The translations under genes were made by a program, and so were the position numbers. The notes beneath the pieces were generated by a model that was not told the DNA's origin, searched no databases, and worked only from the letters and a program-made list of their open reading frames with translations. Below are positions 26,818 to 35,007 of a stretch of DNA of 46,278 nucleotides, piece by piece; position 1 is the stretch's first letter, and each line of letters begins with the position of its first letter. Origin of the DNA: Planctomycetota bacterium (GTDB lineage Bacteria > Planctomycetota > UBA8108 > JACQVS01); the NCBI GenBank assembly GCA_016209605.1, contig JACQVS010000145.1:1-46278 (forward strand), read 5' to 3'.

Positions 26818-29800
26818 CTAGGGCGCGCACACCGCCGGGCAGCCCGGAATGCGGGCGCAGGCCGAGCCCAGGGGATGGCCGGAGCCGCCGAGGAAGCGCC
26901 AGCTGAGGAGCGAGACGGCATCGGAGAGGTCGATCTCGCCGCCGCCGTTAAAGTCGAGCAGCGCCAGCTCGCCGGGCCCGGGCGCCCCGGCCGTCTTCCC
27001 CTCGCAAGGCAAGCTCGGATAGGTGCCGAGGAAAAGATGCTCGAGCAGCCAGACGGCATCCGACTGGTCCACGTTGCCATCCTGGTTGGCGTTGCCGGGA
27101 ATCTGCCCGCCGCCGGGCAGGCAAGCGTCGCCAGGGACGCCGTCCTGGTTGCAGTCGACCAGGAGCTGGCAGCTCCCGAGAACGGGCTTCTGAGCGGTCC
27201 CCTGGAGGCTGATGACGTTCCGCACCGGCTGTCCCAAGCCTTTTTTGCCATCGACATAGAAGATCCGGCCGATGGAAGCTCCGTCCTGCGGCATGGTGGC
27301 GTCGAGGGTGATCCGCGCGACGCGAGCCTTGCCCTCGGGAGGGAGCGTCTGGTCTCCTTTAAAAGAAAGGAGGACTCCCGAGACGGCGCCTTCGCCTTGC
27401 GGCCCGTTTCCAGTATCGAGATCCGGGTCCACCACCTGGTTCCTGTTCTCGAAGTCCAAGGCATTTTCAGCCGCGGTTCCCATGGTGGATATGGCGATGA
27501 TTTTAACTCCCTCGGCGCCCATGCTGATGGACCAGGCCTCCGAGCCCTTTCCGGTCGTGTTGTTCGAGGTCGAGAGCGTCGCGACTAGCTCAATGGTGAC
27601 CTTCTCCCCCGGCGCTCCGGATATCCCGGCGGGGCACTCGAAGCCGAGTTCGAAATCGGCGAGCAGCGGGGGAGGCTCGGGGTCGTAGGCCGCGCATGGC
27701 TGGTTGAGCGGGTCCAGACCCGGCGTGTCCGGCCCGGGGAGCGGAAGTGTCAGGCCGCCTTGGAAAAGGTACATGAACAGGTAAAAGTAGTCGGACACAT
27801 CCACATTCCAATCAGCGTTGGTATCGGCGGCCGCCCGACAGGTTGGAGGAGATCCGCTCAAGAACACCCATCTCTGAATGTAGGCGATATCGCCGATATC
27901 GACAATGCCATCGGCTTTAGCGTCCCCGCGGCGGAAGGGGACGGAGGTGCATGCGTCCGCGCAGTCGATCTGGGGGAACCAGCCTCGGGCCAGGTCGCAG
28001 TAGTCCGGAACGCCGTTGCCGTTGCAGTCCTCGCTGCTGCCCGCCATGATGTCCAGGTCATCGCGCCGCCCGTTCTCGTCGCAGTCCTCGCAATCGTCAG
28101 GGATGCCGTTTTGGTTTCCGTCGGGGCTCGCTGCCGTTGCGATCTCGAAGCTATCGGGTAGGCGATTGCCGTTACAGTCGGGCTCGGCCTCGTCCGGAAC
28201 TCCGTTGGCGTTAAGGTCCGTGCTCGCGCCGTCCCGTATATCGCACTCATCGAGGACGCCGTTCTTGTTCAAGTCGTAAGCCGCCGCCTGGATGGATTGG
28301 TTGCGAAGGATGGAGAGCGTGTTGTCGCTGGGGGTCGAGCCGATGAGGTCGGGGAGGGCGTCGCCATCCAGGTTCACCGCCGCCTCGGAGACCGGGAGGT
28401 AGCCGCCGCCGCCGAGTTGCAGGAACTCCTGAGCAAATGAACCATCCCCATGGTTCGTGAGGATGGAGCCGTTTGTCGTGAGGTCGAGGTCGCCATCGCG
28501 GTCGAGATCGACGGCCGAGACGGAAATATGATTCCCTAACGTAAAATACGGGGTCCCCGCTGCGAATGTGCCGCCGCCCCGATTGAGGAATACGAAGGCG
28601 GAACCATTCCCGTTGTTCATAGCAGCCAGGTCAGGCCTTCCATCGCGGTTGAGGTCCGCTGCGATGATCCCCCAGAGAAGGCCGCCGGCAGGGTATGCCG
28701 TGGGCTTCTTGAAAACACCGTCTCCCCGGTTCAGGAAGACAAGGAGGGAGGGCTCCGAAGCCGCGGCAAGATCGATGTCTCCATCGCCATCCAGGTCGGA
28801 GGCCGCCAGGCCGGCCGGGCTTGTCACCCAACAGAGAGTTTCCCAAGCATCGAAGGCGCCGCTTCCTTTGTTTCGCAGGAGAGAGATCGAGCCGTTGGGG
28901 CGCGGTGGAACGTTCGGTGCGAACCGTTTCGCTACCGCCAGATCGAGGTCGCCGTCCCCGTCAAGGTCCGCCGCGACCGCGGAGGCGGGCCCTTTCCCGA
29001 CTTTGTACGGCTTAACGGAGAAACCGAACTGGCCGTCGGCCAGGTTCGTGAGCACGGCGATATCGTCGCCTTTCGCATTCACGGCGATGAGGTCCAGGTG
29101 GCCGTCGCCGCTCACATCCGCTGACGTCACGAAGATTGGGGCCTCTCCCGTTTGGATGTCTTTCACGCGGTCGAGCGTCCCGTCCCCCGGATTCCTGAAG
29201 ATGGAGACCGAGTTCGAGCCATAGTTCGCCACCGCGATGTCCTCCAGGCCGTCCTCGTCGAGAAGCGCTGCGGCGAGGGACCACGGAGCGTTGCCCGTGC
29301 TCGCCGTCGCCTGGAAGACAAGCCAGATCGCCCCGGAGTTCAAGTCGCACTCGTCAGGAATGCCGTTGGCGTTGCAATCCGGATCCGTATCCAAGACGTC
29401 GTGCACGCCGTTATGGTTACAGTCGATTGCCGAGACAATCGCATTCAATTGATTCGCATCGAGGGACGTGTTGTAAATCCGAACATCGTCAATGCGCGCT
29501 TGGAAGAATTGCCTGCTCGGATAATCATTACTCCCTCGGCCGATCTTAAGACTGCCATTCAGTGGCTCGCCATTGAGGATGGTGAGGAAGTTTCCGTGGA
29601 GAGTACGCTTACTAGTGCCATCGACAAACATATCGATTCTCTCGACGCCTACTGCTACTGCAACATGGTGCCACCTTCCGTCATTGACCTTCGTCCTTGA
29701 CTCGACTGTATAAGGAAGGCCGTTGGATTGGCGGATATCGAAGTCCACGTAACCGGCTGTCCCCACAGACAGGATCTTCGAACCATTATTCCAGTTCGTC

Positions 29801-30141
29801 CCCGTGGGGGACTTGGCAATAATAGGGCCGGACGCTTCTGTCCTGATCCACGCCATCCATGTGAAATCCTTCACCGTCGAAAATTGGCCGGGGTTCGGGA
29901 TGCTGACGAAGTCGTCCACGCCGTCGAATTCCAGCGCGGTGCCGGGCATCCCGTCGACCCAATCATTCGCCGGATCCATGTTCAGCAGCGTGCCGTCATT
30001 GGAGCCGGCGGAATCCTTGGCCACGGTTCCAGCGCCGTCATCGAGGGGCCAGTGACCGATCAGGTCCGCTTGAGCGGGTGAGGACACGAGGAGAATCCAG
30101 GAGATGAAAGGAAGCCAACGCGGTGAAGATAAATGAAACAT
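26818..30141 (-). CDS. Secreted LamG, FG-GAP, cohesin-like and dockerin protein
   Basis: A 1107-residue exported protein. Signal peptide about 1-25, LamG domain about 27-220 (LIGHWPLDDGAGTVAKDSAG, then KIGRGSNDYPSRQFFQARID). Next come thrombospondin-3-like calcium repeats (DCNANGIPDECD), seven or so FG-GAP/VCBS propeller units (AADLDGDGDLDLAVA), more calcium repeats, a dockerin pair (RRGDAKADGIVDIGDIAYI, ADTNADWNVDVSDYFYLF), a cohesin-like sandwich (GAPGEKVTIELVATL to VSGVLLSFKGDQTLPPEGKA) and a last dockerin pair (GNANQDGNVDQSDAVWLLEH, DFNGGGEIDLSDAVSLL). ATG at 30141 has AGGAGG 7 nt upstream. It follows the kinase of locus 2 by 142 nt. Probably an adhesive or scaffold protein. Confidence 0.85.
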   Translation of the reverse strand: MFHLSSPRWLPFISWILLVSSPAQADLIGHWPLDDGAGTVAKDSAGSNDGTLLNMDPANDWVDGMPGTALEFDGVDDFVSIPNPGQFSTVKDFTWMAWIRTEASGPIIAKSPTGTNWNNGSKILSVGTAGYVDFDIRQSNGLPYTVESRTKVNDGRWHHVAVAVGVERIDMFVDGTSKRTLHGNFLTILNGEPLNGSLKIGRGSNDYPSRQFFQARIDDVRIYNTSLDANQLNAIVSAIDCNHNGVHDVLDTDPDCNANGIPDECDLNSGAIWLVFQATASTGNAPWSLAAALLDEDGLEDIAVANYGSNSVSIFRNPGDGTLDRVKDIQTGEAPIFVTSADVSGDGHLDLIAVNAKGDDIAVLTNLADGQFGFSVKPYKVGKGPASAVAADLDGDGDLDLAVAKRFAPNVPPRPNGSISLLRNKGSGAFDAWETLCWVTSPAGLAASDLDGDGDIDLAAASEPSLLVFLNRGDGVFKKPTAYPAGGLLWGIIAADLNRDGRPDLAAMNNGNGSAFVFLNRGGGTFAAGTPYFTLGNHISVSAVDLDRDGDLDLTTNGSILTNHGDGSFAQEFLQLGGGGYLPVSEAAVNLDGDALPDLIGSTPSDNTLSILRNQSIQAAAYDLNKNGVLDECDIRDGASTDLNANGVPDEAEPDCNGNRLPDSFEIATAASPDGNQNGIPDDCEDCDENGRRDDLDIMAGSSEDCNGNGVPDYCDLARGWFPQIDCADACTSVPFRRGDAKADGIVDIGDIAYIQRWVFLSGSPPTCRAAADTNADWNVDVSDYFYLFMYLFQGGLTLPLPGPDTPGLDPLNQPCAAYDPEPPPLLADFELGFECPAGISGAPGEKVTIELVATLSTSNNTTGKGSEAWSISMGAEGVKIIAISTMGTAAENALDFENRNQVVDPDLDTGNGPQGEGAVSGVLLSFKGDQTLPPEGKARVARITLDATMPQDGASIGRIFYVDGKKGLGQPVRNVISLQGTAQKPVLGSCQLLVDCNQDGVPGDACLPGGGQIPGNANQDGNVDQSDAVWLLEHLFLGTYPSLPCEGKTAGAPGPGELALLDFNGGGEIDLSDAVSLLSWRFLGGSGHPLGSACARIPGCPAVCAP

Positions 30142-30283
30142 GTCAAACCTCCTTGCAGCTTGATTTTTTCTAATAAACGACCGAACTATCCATCCCATCC
30201 GGCAATGGGCTCCGGGATGGGACAAAGAATGTCAAAAAAGCCCTAACTTCAGACCATTTCAACCGTTAAATATACTCCGCCGC

Positions 30284-32749
30284 CTAGTTCCGCCGGCGGC
30301 TTTGGTTCCAGAGGACGCCCACCTGGTTGGTGTTGCCGTTGGCGCAGGCGAGATCGATCCTCTTGTCGCCGTCGAGGTCGGCAGCCAGGAGCCGGATGGC
30401 GAGGCCGCCGGCGGGAAATGAAATTGGCGGCGCGAAGGCTCCATTCCCATGATTGAGGGCGACCTCGACCGTCCGGGATTCCTCGCTCGAGGCGGCGAGG
30501 TCCAGCAAGCCGTCCAGATCGAGGTCCGCCGCCGCGAGGCCGCTGGTGCCGGATGGGACGGCCAGCGAGATGGTTCGCCCGTAACCGCCATCCGGCTCCC
30601 TGTAGAGGACCCGGACCTCCATCGATTCAGCGCAGGCTACCGCCAGGTCGATTTCTCGGTCGCCGTCAAAGTCCGCGGCCGCGACGGAAAGCGGCATCTT
30701 GCCGGCCGGAAAGGTCCCGCCGGCCCTGAATCGGCCGCGGCCGTCGTTCAAGAGCACCGCGAGCTGGTTGGCGATCCAGCAGGTGACCGCCAGGTCCGGG
30801 GAGCCGTCGCGGTTAAGGTCGGCGACCGCGAGGCCGCGCGGCGAGCCGGGGACCTCGTAAGCGCCGAGCGGAAGGAAGGCCCCCTTCCCCTGGTTCCGCA
30901 AAATCACCACTTTTCGGTTTTCCGCCGCCGTGCCGCCCACCACGGCCAGGTCGAGGGGGCCGTCGCGGTCGAGGTCGGCGCTGGCCAGGGCCCCCGGCTC
31001 GAACTCGAGGCCGTATTTCACCCCAGCCGCGAAGCTCCCCTGGCCATCGCCGAGGAACACCGAGAAGTCCCTGGACTTCTGGTTGGCCGCGGCCAGGTCG
31101 AGGTCCTGATCGCCATCGAGGTCCGCGGCGATGACATCGGCGGGATTCTTGCCGGCAGCCAGGGTGCCGGAAAACGTGAAGGCGCCATTCTGGGAGCCGA
31201 AAAGCAGGGACAGGTTGCCGGTGTCGTAGTTCGCGGAAACGAGGTCTATCCCGCCGTCGCCGTTCAGGTCGGCGGCGGCGATCGCGATCGAGTTCGCGGT
31301 CTCGGGGCTGGGGCCGATGGAGAAGCCTGCCGCCGGCTGGAAGTCGATAGGGCGGGATCGCTGCCATATTCCCCAAGCGGCCAAAAAAAGCAACGCGACC
31401 AGGGCCGCCGCGGCCGCGAGCCCGGCTCGTCGCCGCGCTCCGCGGCTCGCCCCCGCGAGGAGCCGCTTGCGGCGGGCCAGGACGGGCTCGCCGGCGAGGA
31501 AGCGCCGCAGGTCCTCCGCCAGCTCGGAGGCGGTGGCGTAGCGGAGCTCCGGGTCCTTCTGGATGGCCTTGAGGACGATGGCCTCGAGCGGGCGCGGCAG
31601 GCCGGGGCGCCGATCGCGGAGGAGGGTCGGCGTCCCCTCGAGAACCCGCTTCACCAGCTCGCCGCGGTCGCTCTCCGCGTAAGCCGGCTCGAGCGCCGCC
31701 AGCTCGTAGAGGGTCAAGCCGAGGCTGTAGACGTCGCTCCGCCGCTCCGGCCGCCCGCGGAACTGCTCGGGGGCCATGTAGCGCAGCGTGCCGAGGACCT
31801 CGCCGGTCCGGGTGAGGTCCTCCCCCGCCTCGGTCTTGGCGAGCCCGAAGTCAGTCACCCAGATCCGCCCCTGCCGGTCGAGGAGCAGGTTGGAGGGCTT
31901 GATGTCGCGGTGGAGGATGCCGGCCTCGTGGGCGCAATGCAGGGCCTCGGCCGCCTGGCGCCCGAGGCGCGCCACGCCGTGATAGTACGCCGGAGCAAGC
32001 TCTGCGGCGGCACTCGGCGTCCGAAGAGGGGAGGCCTTCAACTCCTCCCTCACCGCGGCCGAATCGCCAGACGGCTTGAGGTCCCCGGCCTCGAAACGGC
32101 CGGTGATGAGGCTCATGGCCAGGGTGCTGCTCAAGTCATCGCTTTCCGACTCGCCGCCGGCCGCTGGCGGGCCCCCTTTCGAGATCAGCCTCTTCACCCC
32201 GCGGACGATCTTGTCGAGGCCAAGGCCATCGATGAACTGCATCGCGTAATAGGGAACGCCCTCCTCTTCGCCGAGGCCGTAAACCGGCACGATGCCGGGA
32301 TGCTGCAATTTCGCCGCCGCCTGCGCCTCGCGCCGGAAGCGCTCGAGGAAGCGCTCCTCCATGTGGGCGTGGAACGGCAGCACCTTGAGCGCCACCTTGC
32401 GCTTGAGCGGCTCCTGCTCCGCCTCATAGACGATCCCCATGCCGCCGCGGCCAATCACGCGCAGGAGGCGGAACTCCCCCAGGCGGCGGCTCTCTTCGCC
32501 GGCTGCCGGAAGCGGCCCCGCCAGCACCGCGGCCATCTCCCCGCCGGCGGTTTCCGGCGGCCGGTCGTGGATGAGGGCCAGGCCGGGAAAGAGGGCTCGG
32601 ATCTGGTCCGCCAAGTCGGGATGTTTCGCCGCGTACTCCTCGATGGACGGCCGCTCGCCGCGGCGGCGGCGCTCGGCGAAGGACTCCATCAGCGCATCGA
32701 GCCGGTCGCCGCTCGATTTTTCCGGCAAACCCTCGAATCCAGCCGCCAT
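30284..32749 (-). CDS. Transmembrane Ser/Thr kinase with FG-GAP repeats
   Basis: An 821-residue PknB-type kinase. Glycine loop GRGGMGIV (100-107), Lys122, HRDIKPSN (280-287), DFG (300-302) and APE (327-329) are intact. An insert of about 60 residues (about 190-250) sits in the middle of the domain. Membrane helix about 441-462 (AGLAAAAALVALLFLAAW), then FG-GAP/VCBS propeller units to the end (recurring VAADLDGDxDLDLA). ATG at 32749 shares one base with the sigma stop codon (TGATG), so translation is coupled. The frame runs on upstream to 33154, but that part is the sigma gene in another frame. Outward propeller may sense a ligand; the target is probably the linked sigma factor. Confidence 0.92.
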   Translation of the reverse strand: MAAGFEGLPEKSSGDRLDALMESFAERRRRGERPSIEEYAAKHPDLADQIRALFPGLALIHDRPPETAGGEMAAVLAGPLPAAGEESRRLGEFRLLRVIGRGGMGIVYEAEQEPLKRKVALKVLPFHAHMEERFLERFRREAQAAAKLQHPGIVPVYGLGEEEGVPYYAMQFIDGLGLDKIVRGVKRLISKGGPPAAGGESESDDLSSTLAMSLITGRFEAGDLKPSGDSAAVREELKASPLRTPSAAAELAPAYYHGVARLGRQAAEALHCAHEAGILHRDIKPSNLLLDRQGRIWVTDFGLAKTEAGEDLTRTGEVLGTLRYMAPEQFRGRPERRSDVYSLGLTLYELAALEPAYAESDRGELVKRVLEGTPTLLRDRRPGLPRPLEAIVLKAIQKDPELRYATASELAEDLRRFLAGEPVLARRKRLLAGASRGARRRAGLAAAAALVALLFLAAWGIWQRSRPIDFQPAAGFSIGPSPETANSIAIAAADLNGDGGIDLVSANYDTGNLSLLFGSQNGAFTFSGTLAAGKNPADVIAADLDGDQDLDLAAANQKSRDFSVFLGDGQGSFAAGVKYGLEFEPGALASADLDRDGPLDLAVVGGTAAENRKVVILRNQGKGAFLPLGAYEVPGSPRGLAVADLNRDGSPDLAVTCWIANQLAVLLNDGRGRFRAGGTFPAGKMPLSVAAADFDGDREIDLAVACAESMEVRVLYREPDGGYGRTISLAVPSGTSGLAAADLDLDGLLDLAASSEESRTVEVALNHGNGAFAPPISFPAGGLAIRLLAADLDGDKRIDLACANGNTNQVGVLWNQSRRRN

Positions 32750-33402
32750 CAGCCGCGCCCCTCCTCGAACTCGCAGCCCAGCTCGCCGAAGAGGTCCTTC
32801 AAGCGCTGGAGGGCCCGGTAGTGCCGCTTCCGCGCCGCCTCCTTCTCGAGCCCGAGGAGGGCCGCCGCCTCTTCGTTGGTGAGCCGCTCGAACTGCCGCA
32901 GGGCGAGGATCTCGCGGTCCGGAGGGTCCAGGCGCTCGAGCGCTTCCCGGACCCGCTTCCGCCGCTCCTCGCGGCGCGCCGCGCTGCTCGGCGTCGAGCC
33001 CGGCCCCACCAGCACGCGGGCCATGACCAGGGTGGAGGGCTCGGGCCCCGGATTCAGCTCGAGGGGGACCTCGCGGCGCACCGAACGGGCCTTGGCCTTG
33101 AGGTGGAAGTCCCGGGCATAGTGGAGCCGTTGCGCCGCCAGTTGCCGCAGCCACATGAATAACGGCATGGGGCGGGACTCGAGGTAAGCCGGCAGCCGCC
33201 GCTGGGCCTCGAGGTAGGTCTCCTGGAGGACATCGGAGGGGTCGACGCGCCTCCTCAAGCGCTGGTCGAGGCGCAGCTCGACGATCAGCCGCAGCCGCTT
33301 CCGATACGCCATGAAGAGCTCGGCCAGGGCCTCGAGCCGGGCCCGCTCATCGGCGCAGTGAAGGAGGCGCTGGACCTTGCTGTATTCGCTTCGCATATCC
33401 AT
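32749..33402 (-). CDS. ECF-type RNA polymerase sigma factor (locus 2)
   Basis: A 217-residue sigma-70 family ECF factor. Region 2 around VDPSDVLQETYLEAQRRLPA, followed by MPLFMWLRQLAAQRLHYARD. Region 4 around LERLDPPDREILALRQFERL with helix-turn-helix NEEAAALLGLEKEAARKRHY. The linker between the two regions is long. No anti-sigma gene is present; the stop codon overlaps the kinase start. An extended -10 element (TGCTAAAAT) lies about 45 nt upstream. It is only distantly similar to the first sigma factor, so the two loci are not a recent duplication. Confidence 0.92.
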   Translation of the reverse strand: MDMRSEYSKVQRLLHCADERARLEALAELFMAYRKRLRLIVELRLDQRLRRRVDPSDVLQETYLEAQRRLPAYLESRPMPLFMWLRQLAAQRLHYARDFHLKAKARSVRREVPLELNPGPEPSTLVMARVLVGPGSTPSSAARREERRKRVREALERLDPPDREILALRQFERLTNEEAAALLGLEKEAARKRHYRALQRLKDLFGELGCEFEEGRG

Positions 33403-33444
33403 TCGACTCGCCGGCTGAAAGATTGTATCTGCACCAACTGTCTC

Positions 33445-33453
33445 ATTTTAGCA
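33445..33453 (-). promoter_or_regulatory. Possible extended -10 promoter of the sigma/kinase operon
   Basis: Minus-strand TGCTAAAAT, matching the TGn plus TAtAAT extended -10 pattern with one mismatch, 43-51 nt upstream of the sigma ATG. No good -35 was found. Confidence 0.35.
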
Positions 33454-33510
33454 TTAATCCCTGGGAAAAACAGCCAACTCCCGGTCAAATTCAATAATGG
33501 TTTGCGTCTG

Positions 33511-33539
33511 TTGCTTTCGGGATGAACATTACTTAAAAT
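33511..33539 (+). promoter_or_regulatory. Possible promoter of the hicB-like gene
   Basis: TTGCTT (33511-33516), 17-nt spacer, TAAAAT (33534-33539). The -10 fits well, the -35 only at TTG. The expected transcript start falls at or next to the ATG at 33547, so the mRNA would be leaderless. Confidence 0.45.
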
Positions 33540-33546
33540 GACTGAT

Positions 33547-33768
33547 ATGAAACTGCACCTGGAAATTGAGCGCGAGGATGATGGCCGCTGGATCGCCGAA
33601 ATTCCCGAGCTCCCGGGAGTCATGGCATACGGGAAGAGTGAAAAAGCCGCAGTCAACGCCGCTTTAACTTTGGCGCTCAGGGTTTTAGCCGAGAAGCTCG
33701 AAAACGGGGAACTGGAAGCGCCGGCTCCATCGCCTGCCGGTCTGGACTTGCCTCTCGTGCAAGCTTAA
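33547..33768 (+). CDS. hicB: HicB-family antitoxin-like protein, without HicA
   Basis: A 73-residue protein with the HicB partial RNase H-like fold: KLHLEIEREDDGRWIAEIPE, LPGVMAYGKSEKAAVNAALT, then ALRVLAEKLENGE. Start choice: ATG at 33547 gives the usual family N-terminus; ATG at 33538 overlaps the putative -10 box. HicB normally neutralises the small RNase HicA encoded next to it. No hicA-like frame was found in the 269 nt downstream or upstream, so this is an orphan, perhaps a remnant or a solitary regulator. Confidence 0.82.
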   Translation: MKLHLEIEREDDGRWIAEIPELPGVMAYGKSEKAAVNAALTLALRVLAEKLENGELEAPAPSPAGLDLPLVQA

Positions 33769-33841
33769 TCAGATACTATATACGAACCTTCTCCGCAGCA
33801 TGCGAAGTTGTATTGTGATCATCCACCGCTCTCTAATTCGC

Positions 33842-33880
33842 TTTGCGTCTTATCTTGGCGTCCTCCGCGTCTTGGCGGTT
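33842..33880. repeat. GCGTCTTGGCG-type short repeat segment
   Basis: Imperfect repeats of a GCGTCTTGGCG-like unit (GCGTCTTATCTTGGCG, then TCCGCGTCTTGGCGG). On the minus strand it reads NRQDAEDAKIRRKAN and a stop. Similar intergenic stretches recur in many bacterial genomes. No gene is apparent. Confidence 0.4.
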
Positions 33881-33955
33881 CAATCCTCTTCATCTTTTAC
33901 GTATTCGGCTTTGACATTTGGTTTCGGCCGTGGCCGTTTTAGGATCAAAACGGTT

Positions 33956-33995
33956 GAAATTGTTGATAACTCTCCGAAATTGTTGAAAACTGTCC
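33956..33995. repeat. Tandem 20-bp repeat
   Basis: Two adjacent 20-bp units, GAAATTGTTGATAACTCTCC and GAAATTGTTGAAAACTGTCC, differing at two positions. The second unit overlaps the left arm of the terminator-like hairpin at 33990-34009. May be a protein-binding site. Confidence 0.6.
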
Positions 33996-34009
33996 GGAAG
34001 TGCGGACAG
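33990..34009 (-). terminator. Terminator of the SirB1-like gene
   Basis: Perfect 7-bp stem CTGTCCG/CGGACAG with a 6-nt loop, 28 nt past the stop codon on the minus strand and followed by TTTTCAAC. A plausible factor-independent terminator with a short T-tract. Confidence 0.55.
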
Positions 34010-34037
34010 GCGCTCGGAGGGAGACCAGTCGCTGCGA

Positions 34038-34871
34038 CTATTTTTCCAGCGCCTCCAGCATCGCCTCGACGCGCGCCAGTCTTAGGGGGTCGTCCTTCTG
34101 GGAGTAGATGCCCTGCAGGTTGCGCAGCATGCGGGTCAAGATCTCTTGGGTAGAGGCGGGCTGGAGGATGGTCTGGGGCTCGTGGCCAGTGGAGATGACG
34201 TAGAGCCGGCAGTCGTCGCGGCTCAAGGTCTGGCCGCGGTTGAAGGCGTCGAAATAAATTTCCTTGCTGCCGTGGCGGTAGCGGGCGACGAAGTGGCCGG
34301 GGAGGCCGATGCCCTCGAGGGGGATGCCGGCGCGCCGGCAGATCAGCATGGCGATGGCGCTCAGGGAAATGGGAATCCCCAGCTTGCGGTCGAGCACCTT
34401 GGGGAGGTAGCTGTTGTCGGGATGGTAGTAGTCCTGCCGGTTCCCCTGTAGACCCAGCTCGTGGAAAAGCAGGCGGCCGAGCTTGGCGGCCACTGCCTCC
34501 GGGGAGCGCACCGCGGCCAGGCGCTGCCTGAGGACGGCGCCGCAGTCTGAAAGGATTTTCACGTACCGGGCGCGATCGAGTTCCGGGTATTCGGCCTCGG
34601 CAATCAGGAAAGCGCCCCGCTCCAGATCCAGGTCCGCCGGCGAGCGGGCGAAGGCCTGCCACTCCGCCAGCTTTTGCTCGCGCGCCAGTTCCGTGATGAA
34701 CTGGCGCGCCCGCTCCCTCACGGCCGGATCGTCGCTGTGCCGGGCCCGCTCCTCCAGGAAGGGCCGCGCCAGTTCCATCTCCTGGCGCAGGTGTTCGCGG
34801 GCCACCCTCTGGATCTTGGGGCTGTCATCTGCCAGCAATCGGATGAGCGCATCGATGCGGGCGGGGGTCAT
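34038..34871 (-). CDS. SirB1-like transglutaminase-fold protein
   Basis: A 277-residue cytoplasmic protein of the SirB1/UPF0162 family. Residues 1-80 are helical. The core, about 85-230, has ERGAFLIAEAEYPELD (85-100), the family motif NSYLPKVLDRKLGIPISLSA, RRAGIPLEGIGLPGHFVARY and YFDAFNRGQTLSRDDC. The C-terminus (about 240-277) is the TPR-like helical tail of the family (MLRNLQGIYSQKDDPLRLAR). No catalytic Cys is visible at the usual transglutaminase position, as in much of this family. Biochemical role unknown. Single-gene unit with its own terminator. Confidence 0.85.
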   Translation of the reverse strand: MTPARIDALIRLLADDSPKIQRVAREHLRQEMELARPFLEERARHSDDPAVRERARQFITELAREQKLAEWQAFARSPADLDLERGAFLIAEAEYPELDRARYVKILSDCGAVLRQRLAAVRSPEAVAAKLGRLLFHELGLQGNRQDYYHPDNSYLPKVLDRKLGIPISLSAIAMLICRRAGIPLEGIGLPGHFVARYRHGSKEIYFDAFNRGQTLSRDDCRLYVISTGHEPQTILQPASTQEILTRMLRNLQGIYSQKDDPLRLARVEAMLEALEK

Positions 34872-34922
34872 TTCCGGTAATATTGTCCTTGGTCCTGCAT
34901 TCTGCCGCTATCTTAACAGATG

Positions 34923-34950
34923 TGGAAATGGCCAGCCAGAAGTCTATAAT
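34923..34950 (+). promoter_or_regulatory. Possible promoter of the sagB-like gene
   Basis: TGGAAA (34923-34928), 16-nt spacer, consensus TATAAT (34945-34950). The sagB start lies about 50 nt downstream. A 12-codon reading frame (34960-34998) lies in the leader and is probably fortuitous. Confidence 0.45.
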
Positions 34951-35007
34951 AAAAACGAGATGCCAAGTTGGATGAATGAAAGGAACTTCAATCTTTAACC
35001 AAGCCCC

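Noticed and set aside
32750..33154. Upstream extension of the second kinase frame by 135 codons
   Set aside because: This part lies within the sigma gene in another frame and is a Pro/Gly/Arg/Ala-rich shadow. ATG at 32749, overlapping the sigma stop, is the fitting start.
33961..33995. TGTTGATAA and TGTTGAAAA look like DnaA boxes (one mismatch each)
   Set aside because: Only two copies, both explained by the 20-bp tandem repeat. No dnaA, dnaN or AT-rich unwinding region is near, so an origin is not supported.
34960..34998. 12-codon frame before the SagB-type gene as a possible modified-peptide precursor
   Set aside because: Too short, with no leader/core layout or Cys/Ser/Thr-rich core, and no cyclodehydratase gene near. 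Probably chance.
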